From Flammeovirga pectinis (GTDB lineage Bacteria; Bacteroidota; Bacteroidia; Cytophagales; Flammeovirgaceae): a stretch of DNA of 64,000 nucleotides. The DNA is taken from NCBI RefSeq assembly GCF_003970675.1, contig NZ_CP034562.1, forward strand, positions 2,356,001 through 2,420,000, in the 5' to 3' direction. The notes beneath the pieces were generated by a model. That model was not told the origin of the DNA. It did not search any database and worked only from the letters and a program-made list of their open reading frames with translations. A program made the translations under genes and the position numbers. Shown in pieces: positions 55,831 to 64,000 of this stretch (within the stretch, counting starts at the first letter, position 1; each line of letters opens with the position of its first letter).

Positions 55831-58800
55831 TTATTTGTTACCGTCATATAATGTAGTTTCAGCAAATTTAAAATCCGATTCGTTTTGAGAGTTATCTTTA
55901 AATTTAATAAACACTCGTTTTAAACCAGGACCGGCTTCTAAACTCCAACTAAACTGCTCTGAATAAGGTCTCCAAATAGCTCCTACAAAAGATTGCTTAT
56001 TTGAAACCATCATATAAGTTGCCTCTCTTGCTTTAGTTGTTACAGTGACTGTAGGCGAGTCAACGGCTGTTTTCCCTCCTTCAATCTTAACAAACTGAGG
56101 AATTGGAGGTGTAGTATCTAAAGTGATTGTACCTGTAGTAATCATAGATTCGTTTCCTGCTTCATCTCTAAATTTCACATAAACAAACTTCTCTCCATCA
56201 CTACTATGCTTAATAATCCAATCTTTTGATGTAGAATACGGCTCCCAATCAACACGTTGCTTGAAGTACCTATCGTTCGTAACCTTCATTTCCTTAGCAC
56301 CTTCAGCAAAAATTTCTAACTGAACTCTACCCGTTTTGTCATTCGTAAATTTCTCGCCATTGTTAACAATAAGTTTTTCGTTAACTGGTTCTTGTCTATC
56401 AAGGATAATACTTGATGAAACTGCTGATGTTACGTTTTCTGCATCATCTTTAAACTTAGCATAAACAGTTTTTTCGCCATCTTCTGCTGCATCTAAATAA
56501 TGGTCATAAATATAGAATTTGAATTTCTGCCATTCAGCACCATCAAAACCTTTATTATTAGATATCATCATTTTTGTTGCTCCACGTGCACTCAATTTCA
56601 ATCTTACACGAGCATCAAAATCTGTACAATATTTTTCACCTTGACCAATCAAAATACTACCTTCTCTTGGCGCATCTGTATCAACACCTACTGAAGCATA
56701 TGACGGTCTTGAAATATTCCCCACTTCATCTTTAAAAATGACGTAAACAAATTTCACACCATCTCCAGAAGGGAATTTCCATTTTTTAGTAGTTGTATAT
56801 TGTTCCCATTCTGCTCCTTTAAAATCAGATCTTGATGAAAGTCGCATAGTTGAAGCTCCTTTAGCGGCAATAGTTAAATTAACTTCTTCTAAGTTAACCA
56901 GCTTGTCTTTTGCTTCGTCAATTTCTACAGTACCTTCAACTGGAGGTGTTCTATCAAGCGTTACATTTACAGAATATGTATCCGTTACATTTCCTGCTTC
57001 ATCCATAAATCTTGTATAAATTTCTTTCACACCATCTTGACCTGGGAGTCTCCAAGGAATATTATATTCTGAGTAACCAATCCATCTTATTTTTTCAAAA
57101 TTTGGATGATTACTAATTTGCATTTTAACAGCATCTTCAGCATTTACTCTTAATAGAGCAATTGCATCTGGATGATTAACAACTCCTTCCTTATGATTTT
57201 TAACAATGATAGTACAATTAAAAGGAGGCTTAGTATCCAACATTATATTGTCAGAAACTGGATCAGAAACGTTTCCTGCCAAATCACTATATCTAGCAAA
57301 AACTGTTTTCACTCCATCATTACCTGCCAATTTCCATTTGCGTACTACTTTATAAGGCTCCCACTTTGCATCCATAAATGTAGGATCATTACTAATCTGC
57401 ATAAAATCTGCTTTCCTTGCAAATAGTTTAAGTGTTGCAAAATGTTCTTTATCAATTGAAAATTCTTTATTATTATCAATTGTAACTTTACCTCCAACAG
57501 GTGCTTCAGTATCAATTACAACGCGATCAAAAGCTACTTCTGAAATATTTTTAGCTCTATCCATAAACTTAATGTAGACTGTTCGCACACCATCTTGCCC
57601 GGCGTTTAACTCCCATTTAGTTACAGATTCTTTATAAACCATCCATCTCGCTCCAAAAAATGTTTGCTGATTAGCAATCATCATAAAACGAGCATCATCA
57701 GCGTTAACCTTAAGATCAACAATACGCTTATCATCTTTTAATAACTTAACATTATTTGCTGTATCCTGTACAATTCCTTCTGCCACAATATCTAATTTAG
57801 GATTTTGTGGAGGAGTTGCATCTAACATCACAAATGATGTAAAAACCTCTGATTCGTTCTTCGCTCTATCTCTAAACTTTACATAAACTGTTTTTTTACC
57901 ATCTCCAATTGGAAAGTTCCAAACTGGAAGAACTGGTGAATAAGGAATCCAATCAGCATCACTAAAATTTTCATTATTAGAAACTTTCATTTCTGTTGCT
58001 CCTTGAATAATTAATTGCAGTTTATGACGTGCATGATTATCAATAAATTTACGTCCATCATCAATAATAATTCTCCCAAATCTTGGAGGAACTCTATCTA
58101 CAATAGCCCTTGCAGATACAATTGAAGAGTAGTTACCTACTTCATCTCTAAATCTAGCATAAATTACTTTTTCGCCATCACCTCTAGATAAAGTCCAGGG
58201 CACTTCTTCAGCATAATCTATCCAGCCATCACCACCTCTAATTTGAATATGAGACGCTCCTTCTGCATAGAAGTGTAAAGTAACAACAGAGTCTTTTAAA
58301 TACTTTTCTCCATTATTAATTTTCATTTTCCCCGCAGATGGCGGAGTAATATCTATAGTAATTGTTGAGCTTATAATTTCAGATTCATTTCCTGCAGCAT
58401 CTTTAAACTGAGCAAATATCTCTTTCGTACCGTCTAAACCAATTAATTTATATTTATCTATTTTTTGATTATAAGGAATCCATTCTTTACCATAAAAATC
58501 TGGACGGTTAGCAATTCTCATGTACTGTGCTTCATCAGCTGACAAGAAAAGAGTGACCATTCTAGATTTATTATTTGTAAATGGCAATCCCCCATTTATC
58601 AATAATTCAGGGTTTTGAGGAGGAGTTCTATCCAGTTCAATCATAATTGACGAAACTTCTGAAACATTTCCTGAAGTTTCATCTTTAAAAACAGCGTAAA
58701 TTGTTTTCAAACCATCACCTTCACCTCTTCTGATGATAGGATAATTTGATTTTTCCCAATTCACACGTTCCCAAACTACACCTCTAAAACTTTCATCCCT

Positions 58801-58995
58801 ACTGACCTTCATATGTGTCACATCGGATGAATATTTTATTTTTAATTGTACTCTACCCTCAGGGTTATTGGTTACCTCTAATCCTCCTTCAACTGATATT
58901 GAGCCTGATACAACAGATTGCGACCACCCAAATTGGGCGAAAAATAAAAGAAGAAAACTAAGTAAAAAAATCTTCATAGAAGTTCTATTAAGCAT
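55831..58995 (-). CDS. Exported protein of eleven ~90-residue beta-rich repeats
   Basis: 1054 residues. A signal peptide (about 1-27, ending FGWSQS) precedes eleven repeats that fill nearly the whole protein. Each runs from a D-x-T/A-P-P start through a short loop (INNGEKF-like), a strand with A-x-x-M-x-I-S-N-x-x-x-F, an aromatic W-x-P/E-Y element, DG-x-K-x-V-Y, and KF-D-x-AGN-S-E at the end, as in repeats near residues 115, 205 and 290. Repeats differ clearly, so the array is old. The fold is probably Ig-like, as in large bacterial surface proteins. It has no type IX CTD sorting signal that I can recognise, so its final location (periplasm or outer surface) is uncertain. A Met at residue 7 (58977) is an alternative start. 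Confidence 0.7.
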   Translation of the reverse strand: MLNRTSMKIFLLSFLLLFFAQFGWSQSVVSGSISVEGGLEVTNNPEGRVQLKIKYSSDVTHMKVSRDESFRGVVWERVNWEKSNYPIIRRGEGDGLKTIYAVFKDETSGNVSEVSSIMIELDRTPPQNPELLINGGLPFTNNKSRMVTLFLSADEAQYMRIANRPDFYGKEWIPYNQKIDKYKLIGLDGTKEIFAQFKDAAGNESEIISSTITIDITPPSAGKMKINNGEKYLKDSVVTLHFYAEGASHIQIRGGDGWIDYAEEVPWTLSRGDGEKVIYARFRDEVGNYSSIVSARAIVDRVPPRFGRIIIDDGRKFIDNHARHKLQLIIQGATEMKVSNNENFSDADWIPYSPVLPVWNFPIGDGKKTVYVKFRDRAKNESEVFTSFVMLDATPPQNPKLDIVAEGIVQDTANNVKLLKDDKRIVDLKVNADDARFMMIANQQTFFGARWMVYKESVTKWELNAGQDGVRTVYIKFMDRAKNISEVAFDRVVIDTEAPVGGKVTIDNNKEFSIDKEHFATLKLFARKADFMQISNDPTFMDAKWEPYKVVRKWKLAGNDGVKTVFARYSDLAGNVSDPVSDNIMLDTKPPFNCTIIVKNHKEGVVNHPDAIALLRVNAEDAVKMQISNHPNFEKIRWIGYSEYNIPWRLPGQDGVKEIYTRFMDEAGNVTDTYSVNVTLDRTPPVEGTVEIDEAKDKLVNLEEVNLTIAAKGASTMRLSSRSDFKGAEWEQYTTTKKWKFPSGDGVKFVYVIFKDEVGNISRPSYASVGVDTDAPREGSILIGQGEKYCTDFDARVRLKLSARGATKMMISNNKGFDGAEWQKFKFYIYDHYLDAAEDGEKTVYAKFKDDAENVTSAVSSSIILDRQEPVNEKLIVNNGEKFTNDKTGRVQLEIFAEGAKEMKVTNDRYFKQRVDWEPYSTSKDWIIKHSSDGEKFVYVKFRDEAGNESMITTGTITLDTTPPIPQFVKIEGGKTAVDSPTVTVTTKAREATYMMVSNKQSFVGAIWRPYSEQFSWSLEAGPGLKRVFIKFKDNSQNESDFKFAETTLYDGNK
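56110..58920 (-). repeat. Array of about eleven protein-level tandem repeats (~270 bp each)
   Basis: Repeats are seen in translation rather than as identical DNA. Boundaries are marked by DRTPP, DITPP, DRVPP, DATPP, DTEAP, DTKPP, DRTPP, DTDAP, DRQEP and DTTPP in order along the protein. Spacing is about 80-105 residues. Confidence 0.75.
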
Positions 58996-59246
58996 TTATA
59001 TGCTAAGCTAAATATATCGATAGCACTATTTATATATACTTTAACGACTATATTTAAGTAATATTGAGTCATTGGTATTAGATTAATCAAATTACATACC
59101 AAGTATAAAAATCGACCTCTCTTTTTGTCATTTGATATTTATTAATTAGAAATCATATTTTGAAGTGTCATAAAAACAACAATATTTAAAAAATTAAATG
59201 TAATTTTAAGAGTAAAATCATTATTATCTAAAAAAGACGTTTTAAC

Positions 59247-61436
59247 ATGGCAAGACAACGCTTTGATGCACTTAAACTTGTAGAACTAAGGCAACCAATT
59301 ACAATTAAAGCTCCTAGTCAAAAAGTATCAGATTATTTTGGGATTAATACATTTGGATTGGCAATTATGAAAGAACAGTTATCTTCTGATATTTATCGAA
59401 GATTACAGAATGCTATTCATAGAGGTGAGCAAATTGATGAGAATGTTGCTGATGCAGTAGCTACATCGCTTAAAGCGTGGGCTATATCTAAAGGAGTTAC
59501 TCATTATACACATTGGTTTCAACCTTTAACAGGTTCTACAGCAGAAAAGCATGATGCCTTTTTTGAGCTTAATTCAGAAGGCATGGCCATTGAACGCTTT
59601 AAAGGTAGTGCACTTGTTCGTCAAGAACCAGATGCTTCTTCTTTCCCGAGTGGAGGTTTAAGGCAAACGTTTGAAGCAAGAGGCTATACTGCTTGGGACC
59701 CAACATCTCCTGCATTTATTATTGAAAGCGGTACTGGTAAAACATTATGTGTACCAACTGTATTTGTTTCTTATACTGGAGAATCTCTAGATAATAAAGC
59801 CCCTTTATTAAAAGCATTAGAACGTATTGATAAAGCTGCAACATCAGTTTGTCAGATTTTTGATAGAAGTATTGAAAAAGTACAAGCTTCTTTAGGCTGT
59901 GAACAAGAATTTTTCTTAATAGATAGAGCATTAGCAGATGCTCGTCCTGATATTTTACTTACAGGTAAAACGCTATTTGGTAGAATACCTCCAAAAGGTC
60001 AACAATTAGATGATCATTATTTTGGTTCAATTCCCTCTCGTGTAACTCGTTTTTTACAAGAGCTAGAAATTGAGGCTTACAAACTTGGTATTCCTGTAAA
60101 AACAAGACATAACGAGGTTGCTCCAAGTCAGTTTGAGGTTGCTCCTATTTTCGAAGAAGTAAACGTAGCAAATGATCATAATCAATTGCTAATGGACTTA
60201 ATGAAAAAGGTATCTTCAAGACATAACTTCAGAATTCTCTTTCACGAGAAACCGTTTGAAGGAATGAATGGCAGTGGTAAGCACAATAACTGGTCATTAA
60301 TTACAGATAAAGGAAAGAACCTTCTTCAACCAAGTACAAAAGCAAAAGAGAACCTTATCTTCATTACTTTTTTTATAAATATATTAAAAGCCGTTTACGA
60401 TTATTCTGATCTTTTAAGAGCTTCTATTGCTTCTGAAAGTAATGATTACCGTTTGGGATCTAATGAGGCTCCTCCAAATATTATGTCTGCTTTTATTGGC
60501 ACTCAATTATTTGATATTCTTACAGAATTAGAGAATAATGGAGATATTCAAGTAAAAAAAGGAGACAATATCTACATGAAACTTGGTATTAATAAAATAC
60601 CACCTATTCTTTTAGATAATACTGATAGAAATCGAACGTCGCCATTTGCATTCACTGGGAACAAATTTGAATTTAGGGCTGTAGGTTCTAATGCAAACAG
60701 TGCAAGAGCAATGACTGTTTTAAATACAGCCGTTGCCAATCAATTAGAACTTTTCAAAAAAGAAGTTGATAAACTAATTGAACAAGATGAAAAGAAAGAA
60801 GTTGCAATAATTGATATACTAAGATCATATATTCCTTCTGTAAAGAAAGTTGTCTTTGAAGGCAATGGATATGGACCTGAATGGATAAAAGAAGCAAAGA
60901 GAAGAGGTTTATCTAACTTTACTGACACTCCTAGAGCTTTAGCAATATTAAAGAAACCAAGTACAGGTAGATTATTTAAGCGTATGCGTATTATGACGCA
61001 AGCAGAAGTTGATGCTCGCCATGAAATACGTTTAGAAAATTACACTATGAAGATGCAAATTGAATCTCGTGTAATGGCAGACCTTGCGTTAAATCATATT
61101 GCTCCAACTGCGTTGCGTTATCAATCTATTTTGATTGAAAATGTAAAAGGCATGAAGGACATTGGGTTGGGTGATGAAACGGAAGAAACAATGATCACCA
61201 TTAAAAAGCTTGCAAAGCACCTCAATCAAGTTAAACGTTTAGCGAACGAGATGACGCAAGAACGTAAACGTATTAATACTATTGAGGATGTTGAAGAAAA
61301 AGCTATTGCTTATTGTGATGATATCAAAAAGAAATATTTTGAAGATTTAAGATGGCATGTAGATAAATTAGAAACAATGGTTGACGATGAAATGTGGCCA
61401 TTGCCTAAATATAGAGAGTTGCTTTTCCTTCGTTAG
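59247..61436 (+). CDS. glnN: Glutamine synthetase type III
   Basis: 729 residues, the GSIII length, well above GSI (about 470). The GSIII start (ARQRFDALKLVELRQPITIK) is followed by motifs of the catalytic domain: CEQEFFLIDRALADARPD, KTRHNEVAPSQFEVAPIFEE, HEKPFEGMNGSGKHNNWSL and NRTSPFAFTGNKFEFRAVGSN. The C-terminal extension, specific to this class, ends DDEMWPLPKYRELLFLR. It makes glutamine from glutamate, ammonium and ATP. It has a 250-base AT-rich region upstream in which no promoter was clear. Confidence 0.96.
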   Translation: MARQRFDALKLVELRQPITIKAPSQKVSDYFGINTFGLAIMKEQLSSDIYRRLQNAIHRGEQIDENVADAVATSLKAWAISKGVTHYTHWFQPLTGSTAEKHDAFFELNSEGMAIERFKGSALVRQEPDASSFPSGGLRQTFEARGYTAWDPTSPAFIIESGTGKTLCVPTVFVSYTGESLDNKAPLLKALERIDKAATSVCQIFDRSIEKVQASLGCEQEFFLIDRALADARPDILLTGKTLFGRIPPKGQQLDDHYFGSIPSRVTRFLQELEIEAYKLGIPVKTRHNEVAPSQFEVAPIFEEVNVANDHNQLLMDLMKKVSSRHNFRILFHEKPFEGMNGSGKHNNWSLITDKGKNLLQPSTKAKENLIFITFFINILKAVYDYSDLLRASIASESNDYRLGSNEAPPNIMSAFIGTQLFDILTELENNGDIQVKKGDNIYMKLGINKIPPILLDNTDRNRTSPFAFTGNKFEFRAVGSNANSARAMTVLNTAVANQLELFKKEVDKLIEQDEKKEVAIIDILRSYIPSVKKVVFEGNGYGPEWIKEAKRRGLSNFTDTPRALAILKKPSTGRLFKRMRIMTQAEVDARHEIRLENYTMKMQIESRVMADLALNHIAPTALRYQSILIENVKGMKDIGLGDETEETMITIKKLAKHLNQVKRLANEMTQERKRINTIEDVEEKAIAYCDDIKKKYFEDLRWHVDKLETMVDDEMWPLPKYRELLFLR

Positions 61437-61474
61437 GAATTGATGCTATCATTTAAATTACTTTTCAAAGTAAA

Positions 61475-61515
61475 AATAATAGGGTTGAATTTATTACAAA
61501 TTCAACCCTATTATT
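61475..61515. terminator. Bidirectional terminator between glnN and the YhhN-family gene
   Basis: AATAATAGGGTTGAAT (61475-61490) pairs perfectly with 61500-61515 over a 9-base loop. It ends glnN and, on the minus strand, the YhhN-family gene. Confidence 0.88.
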
Positions 61516-61556
61516 TTAAATATCTTATTCTCAAATCGAGTCTATAAAATAATCAA

Positions 61557-62273
61557 TTATACATTTTCTGCTCCTTCACAAAGCATGCCTCTACTTATAA
61601 AAAATTGAGCTACGATATATGTAGCCATTATATAGACTTCTGGAATTTCAAAACCCTGAAAATTCTTAAGGCCTATCATCAAATCAGAGCATATAAATAA
61701 TAGTGCTCCAATCATAGTCATAAATCCCCATCTATCTTTTCTATTCATCCAACGTATTAAAGCAAACGAGAACATCGTTACTAAAATAACACTATAAACA
61801 AGTATAGGAGCAAACATAATAGAGCTCTTTAGAGCTACTAAATATCCGATATAACCTCCTATTATAGATAATGGAAAAGTTATAAATAAAGTAAGTTTGT
61901 AATTATCCTTTACAGAAGAAAAGAATAATGCAGTGATATACATTTGATGACAAACAAGAAAACATGCTAAACCTAATAACATGATTACTTCATCATCTAA
62001 AAACATCATATATAAATCTCCTAACCAAGCAAAGAAAAAGCCTATCATCATACATTTGTAGATTATAGAATTTTCTGATTTTTGTTGCCAAGTAGTCGAA
62101 AAATATATTGATATAAATGGCATTATTAGAGGTTTTGAGTACAAAACAACATAATAATCTTCAAAATAATTACCTAATAAATTAACTGTAATCACTACCA
62201 AAAAAATACTCCAAAAAACCTTTTTCTGACTTTTATCCAAAGGCTCTTTTACTGCTTTATTTTCTAACGTCAT
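61557..62273 (-). CDS. YhhN/TMEM86-family integral membrane protein (lysoplasmalogenase-like)
   Basis: 238 residues with about eight hydrophobic segments. The family-defining AWLGDLYMMF (about 80-89) with its conserved Asp, followed by LGLACFLVCHQMYITALFF and a LLFICSDLMIGLKNF segment with a second Asp, matches the YhhN family. Animal TMEM86 members hydrolyse lysoplasmalogens; bacterial function is less settled. The gene starts 10 bases after the RND adaptor gene and is surely in its operon. Confidence 0.85.
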   Translation of the reverse strand: MTLENKAVKEPLDKSQKKVFWSIFLVVITVNLLGNYFEDYYVVLYSKPLIMPFISIYFSTTWQQKSENSIIYKCMMIGFFFAWLGDLYMMFLDDEVIMLLGLACFLVCHQMYITALFFSSVKDNYKLTLFITFPLSIIGGYIGYLVALKSSIMFAPILVYSVILVTMFSFALIRWMNRKDRWGFMTMIGALLFICSDLMIGLKNFQGFEIPEVYIMATYIVAQFFISRGMLCEGAENV

Positions 62274-62283
62274 AAATATTTAA

Positions 62284-63657
62284 TTACTCCCAAGGTTTCT
62301 TATTTGCCTCTTCACTATTCATTTCTTCTACTAGATCACCTTCTGAAAGCGTTTCAGATATCACACGGAAAGGACCTTTAACAATCACTTCTCCATCTTC
62401 TACCCCTTCTAATATTTCAATACTTTCAAAGTCAGAAACACCTGTTTTTACTTTTCTTGATGAAACCATTTTTGTCTCATCATTATATACAAACACTACC
62501 TCAACTAACTCATTATCTTTAGCTGATTTTTTAGATTTCAATGCATTTTCATTATCATCGTCTTCTTCAGTTTCCTTTTCTAATTCAAACCTTTTTCGTG
62601 TAGTTACTGCCGTTAAAGGTACAATTAAGATATCTTTTTTAGTTTGAGTAATTACATCTACAGATGCTGTCATTCCAGGTCTGAAAGGAGATTCCTGTCC
62701 CTTTTGTTCCGCATTCATACTACTATATGAAGAAGCTAGAATTTTAATTTTCACTTCAAACTCAGTAACTACATCAGAACTTGTTGTTTCATTTGCTGAA
62801 TTTGCAATTGCCGTCACAATTCCCTTAAATTTTAGATCTCTATAAGAATAGGCATCAACATCAATTACAGCAGTATCACCAATGTGAACGCGTATAATAT
62901 CATTTTCATTTACATCAACACGAGTCTCCATTTCTGCAAGATTGGCAATACGCATCATTTCTGTAGCAGACATTTGTCTAGCACCTACAATCATCTCTCC
63001 TTTCTCAACAGAAAGTTTTGATACAATACCAGACATTGGAGCAAATATCTTTGTTAATTGTAAACTTTCTTTAGCATCGTCTACTTGTGCTTGAGCACTT
63101 TTTACAGTAAACTGAGATGCTCTCACATTCTCTTGTGCAGAAGTTAAATTTGCCTTTGCAATATCAAAATCAGCTTCACTATTTTCATAATCTTGATCTG
63201 ATATTACTTTATCTTCCCAAAGATTTTTATTTCTTTCAAAAGTTAATTTTGCTTGTCTCAATCTAGCCTCGTTCTGTGCAGCATCTGCTCTAGAACGTGC
63301 CAATTGTGCTTTTTGTGCATTTAAAGATGCTCTTGCCTGATCTAAAGCAGACTGAAAGTTATCTGGACGAATTTGAGCAAGAAGTTGCTTTTCATTTACA
63401 GAGTCTCCCTCTTGAACATAAAGTTCTCTAATTTCACCAGAAACTTCTGAAGATAGGTTCACTTCATTAATAGGTTGTACTTTTCCTGAAGCGCCCACCT
63501 TTTCGGTAATGGTACCATAAGTAACTGCTTCTAATTCTACTTTAGTGGCTTTTTCATTACTTTTATTATAAAAATAACCCCCAGCTCCAATTGCCACTAC
63601 AATAACAGCAAGCAGTATATAAATTTTTATATTAGATCCTTTCTTTTTCTTAGCCAT
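62284..63657 (-). CDS. HlyD/MacA-type periplasmic adaptor subunit of an efflux pump
   Basis: 457 residues. An N-terminal membrane anchor (IYILLAVIVVAIGAGGYFY) is followed by a lipoyl-like half (VGASGKVQPINEVNLSSEVSGEI), a long coiled-coil hairpin (about 100-190, DQARASLNAQKAQLARSRADAAQNEARL region) and the second lipoyl half (IFAPMSGIVSKLSVEKGEM), then beta-barrel and membrane-proximal parts. An acidic/Lys insert (ETEEDDDNENALKSKKSAK) lies near residue 365. It bridges an inner-membrane pump to the outer membrane. Its usual partner (MacB-like or RND pump) is not downstream; a YhhN gene is. The pump may lie outside the window, upstream or elsewhere. Confidence 0.9.
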   Translation of the reverse strand: MAKKKKGSNIKIYILLAVIVVAIGAGGYFYNKSNEKATKVELEAVTYGTITEKVGASGKVQPINEVNLSSEVSGEIRELYVQEGDSVNEKQLLAQIRPDNFQSALDQARASLNAQKAQLARSRADAAQNEARLRQAKLTFERNKNLWEDKVISDQDYENSEADFDIAKANLTSAQENVRASQFTVKSAQAQVDDAKESLQLTKIFAPMSGIVSKLSVEKGEMIVGARQMSATEMMRIANLAEMETRVDVNENDIIRVHIGDTAVIDVDAYSYRDLKFKGIVTAIANSANETTSSDVVTEFEVKIKILASSYSSMNAEQKGQESPFRPGMTASVDVITQTKKDILIVPLTAVTTRKRFELEKETEEDDDNENALKSKKSAKDNELVEVVFVYNDETKMVSSRKVKTGVSDFESIEILEGVEDGEVIVKGPFRVISETLSEGDLVEEMNSEEANKKPWE

Positions 63658-63780
63658 AGCTTACAATGCGTAATTTTTTTCGATGAAATTTGCTGTAATA
63701 GTTGAATTTTATAATTATAAGGTAAAATAATAGAATACTTTTAAAAGTACTACGTTATATCTATATAACTTTATGATATA

Positions 63781-64000
63781 ATGGCAATTTATAATACCTT
63801 ATTCGATTTGATGCTGAATAAATGGATTCAGTTTAATAATAAAGATCTTCCTACAGGAAAAATTCTTTCAATAACAACTGCATGGATAGATTACTTAAAT
63901 ACCTATCAATTATCAGTTAGAATTGAAGACATAAACAAAGAAACACATAATATTAGAATCAATTTAGAAAATGATTCAGAAGATTACTATATAAAACTAT
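63781..64000 (+). CDS. Unrecognised protein, 5' part only
   Basis: An ATG at 63781 opens a frame that stays open to the last base (73 codons). The translation begins MAIYNTLFDLMLNKWIQFNN and is helical and polar, without a signal peptide. I do not recognise the family from this part. It is divergent from the adaptor gene; TAACTTTA (63767-63774) is a near-match to a -7 element just before it. The true start could differ. Confidence 0.55.
   Translation, partial: MAIYNTLFDLMLNKWIQFNNKDLPTGKILSITTAWIDYLNTYQLSVRIEDINKETHNIRINLENDSEDYYIKL

Overview
The window is about 64 kb of AT-rich chromosomal DNA from a marine-type member of the Bacteroidota, most like the Cytophagales/Flammeovirga group. The basis is the gene set: a 2503-residue SprA (type IX secretion/gliding), a eukaryote-type IleS, type III glutamine synthetase, a DAHP synthase-chorismate mutase fusion, carboxypeptidase-regulatory-domain outer-membrane receptors, DUF4837, DUF1573 and CotH lipoproteins. 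Supporting signs are the near absence of Shine-Dalgarno sequences and several TAnnTTTG (-7) promoter elements. The genus is inference. I see no rRNA, tRNA, CRISPR array, prophage, insertion sequence or integrase.

Layout. 0-4 kb: the end of a beta-barrel protein gene, then a minus-strand sulfur pair (SulP transporter followed by a persulfide-dioxygenase-like/rhodanese enzyme) whose leader carries its own terminator. 4.3-6.5 kb: groES-groEL with inverted repeats upstream. 6.5-21.3 kb is almost all minus strand: a PAS/H-box protein with no kinase ATPase domain, a royal-jelly/Yellow-family lipoprotein, an 832-residue outer-membrane receptor, hemW, yidC, pyrG, a DUF72 gene, small membrane or secreted proteins, a DUF1349 protein and a diverged shikimate-dehydrogenase-like gene. 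21.6-24.1 kb: four small plus-strand accessory genes. 24.2-27.6 kb: ileS. 27.8-31.9 kb: plus-strand accessory genes (an esterase-like secreted protein, a tandem pair of paralogous membrane proteins, a bestrophin, a small unknown). 31.9-39.2 kb: an esterase, aroB and the DAHP synthase/chorismate mutase gene, then gpsA, hppD and a CotH lipoprotein. 39.4-51.8 kb: a six-gene minus-strand run (exonuclease/GIY-YIG, DUF1573, YheT hydrolase, DUF4837, ruvA, sprA) with very tight spacing. 51.9-64 kb: an EEP-family enzyme, a low-molecular-weight tyrosine phosphatase followed by a cell-wall amidase, arginase, a secreted protein of eleven repeats, glnN, and a YhhN plus RND-adaptor pair, then the start of an unknown gene.

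How the genes fit together. Aromatic metabolism is clustered (AroB, DAHP synthase/chorismate mutase, and tyrosine breakdown by HppD nearby). Nitrogen metabolism is represented by arginase and glutamine synthetase III. Envelope biogenesis is represented by YidC, SprA, the amidase and several lipoproteins. Nearly every transcription unit ends in a clear hairpin terminator, and many of these are bidirectional between convergent genes.

Leads worth a second look: a leader with a promoter-like element and terminator before the SulP gene; a 27-codon ORF followed by a terminator-like hairpin before arginase; a possible orphan small RNA between hemW and yidC; an eleven-repeat exported protein; an Arg/Ser plus coiled-coil segment inside SprA; and an inverted repeat with CIRCE-like geometry but different sequence before groES. 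I did not find one clear-cut undescribed multi-gene system.
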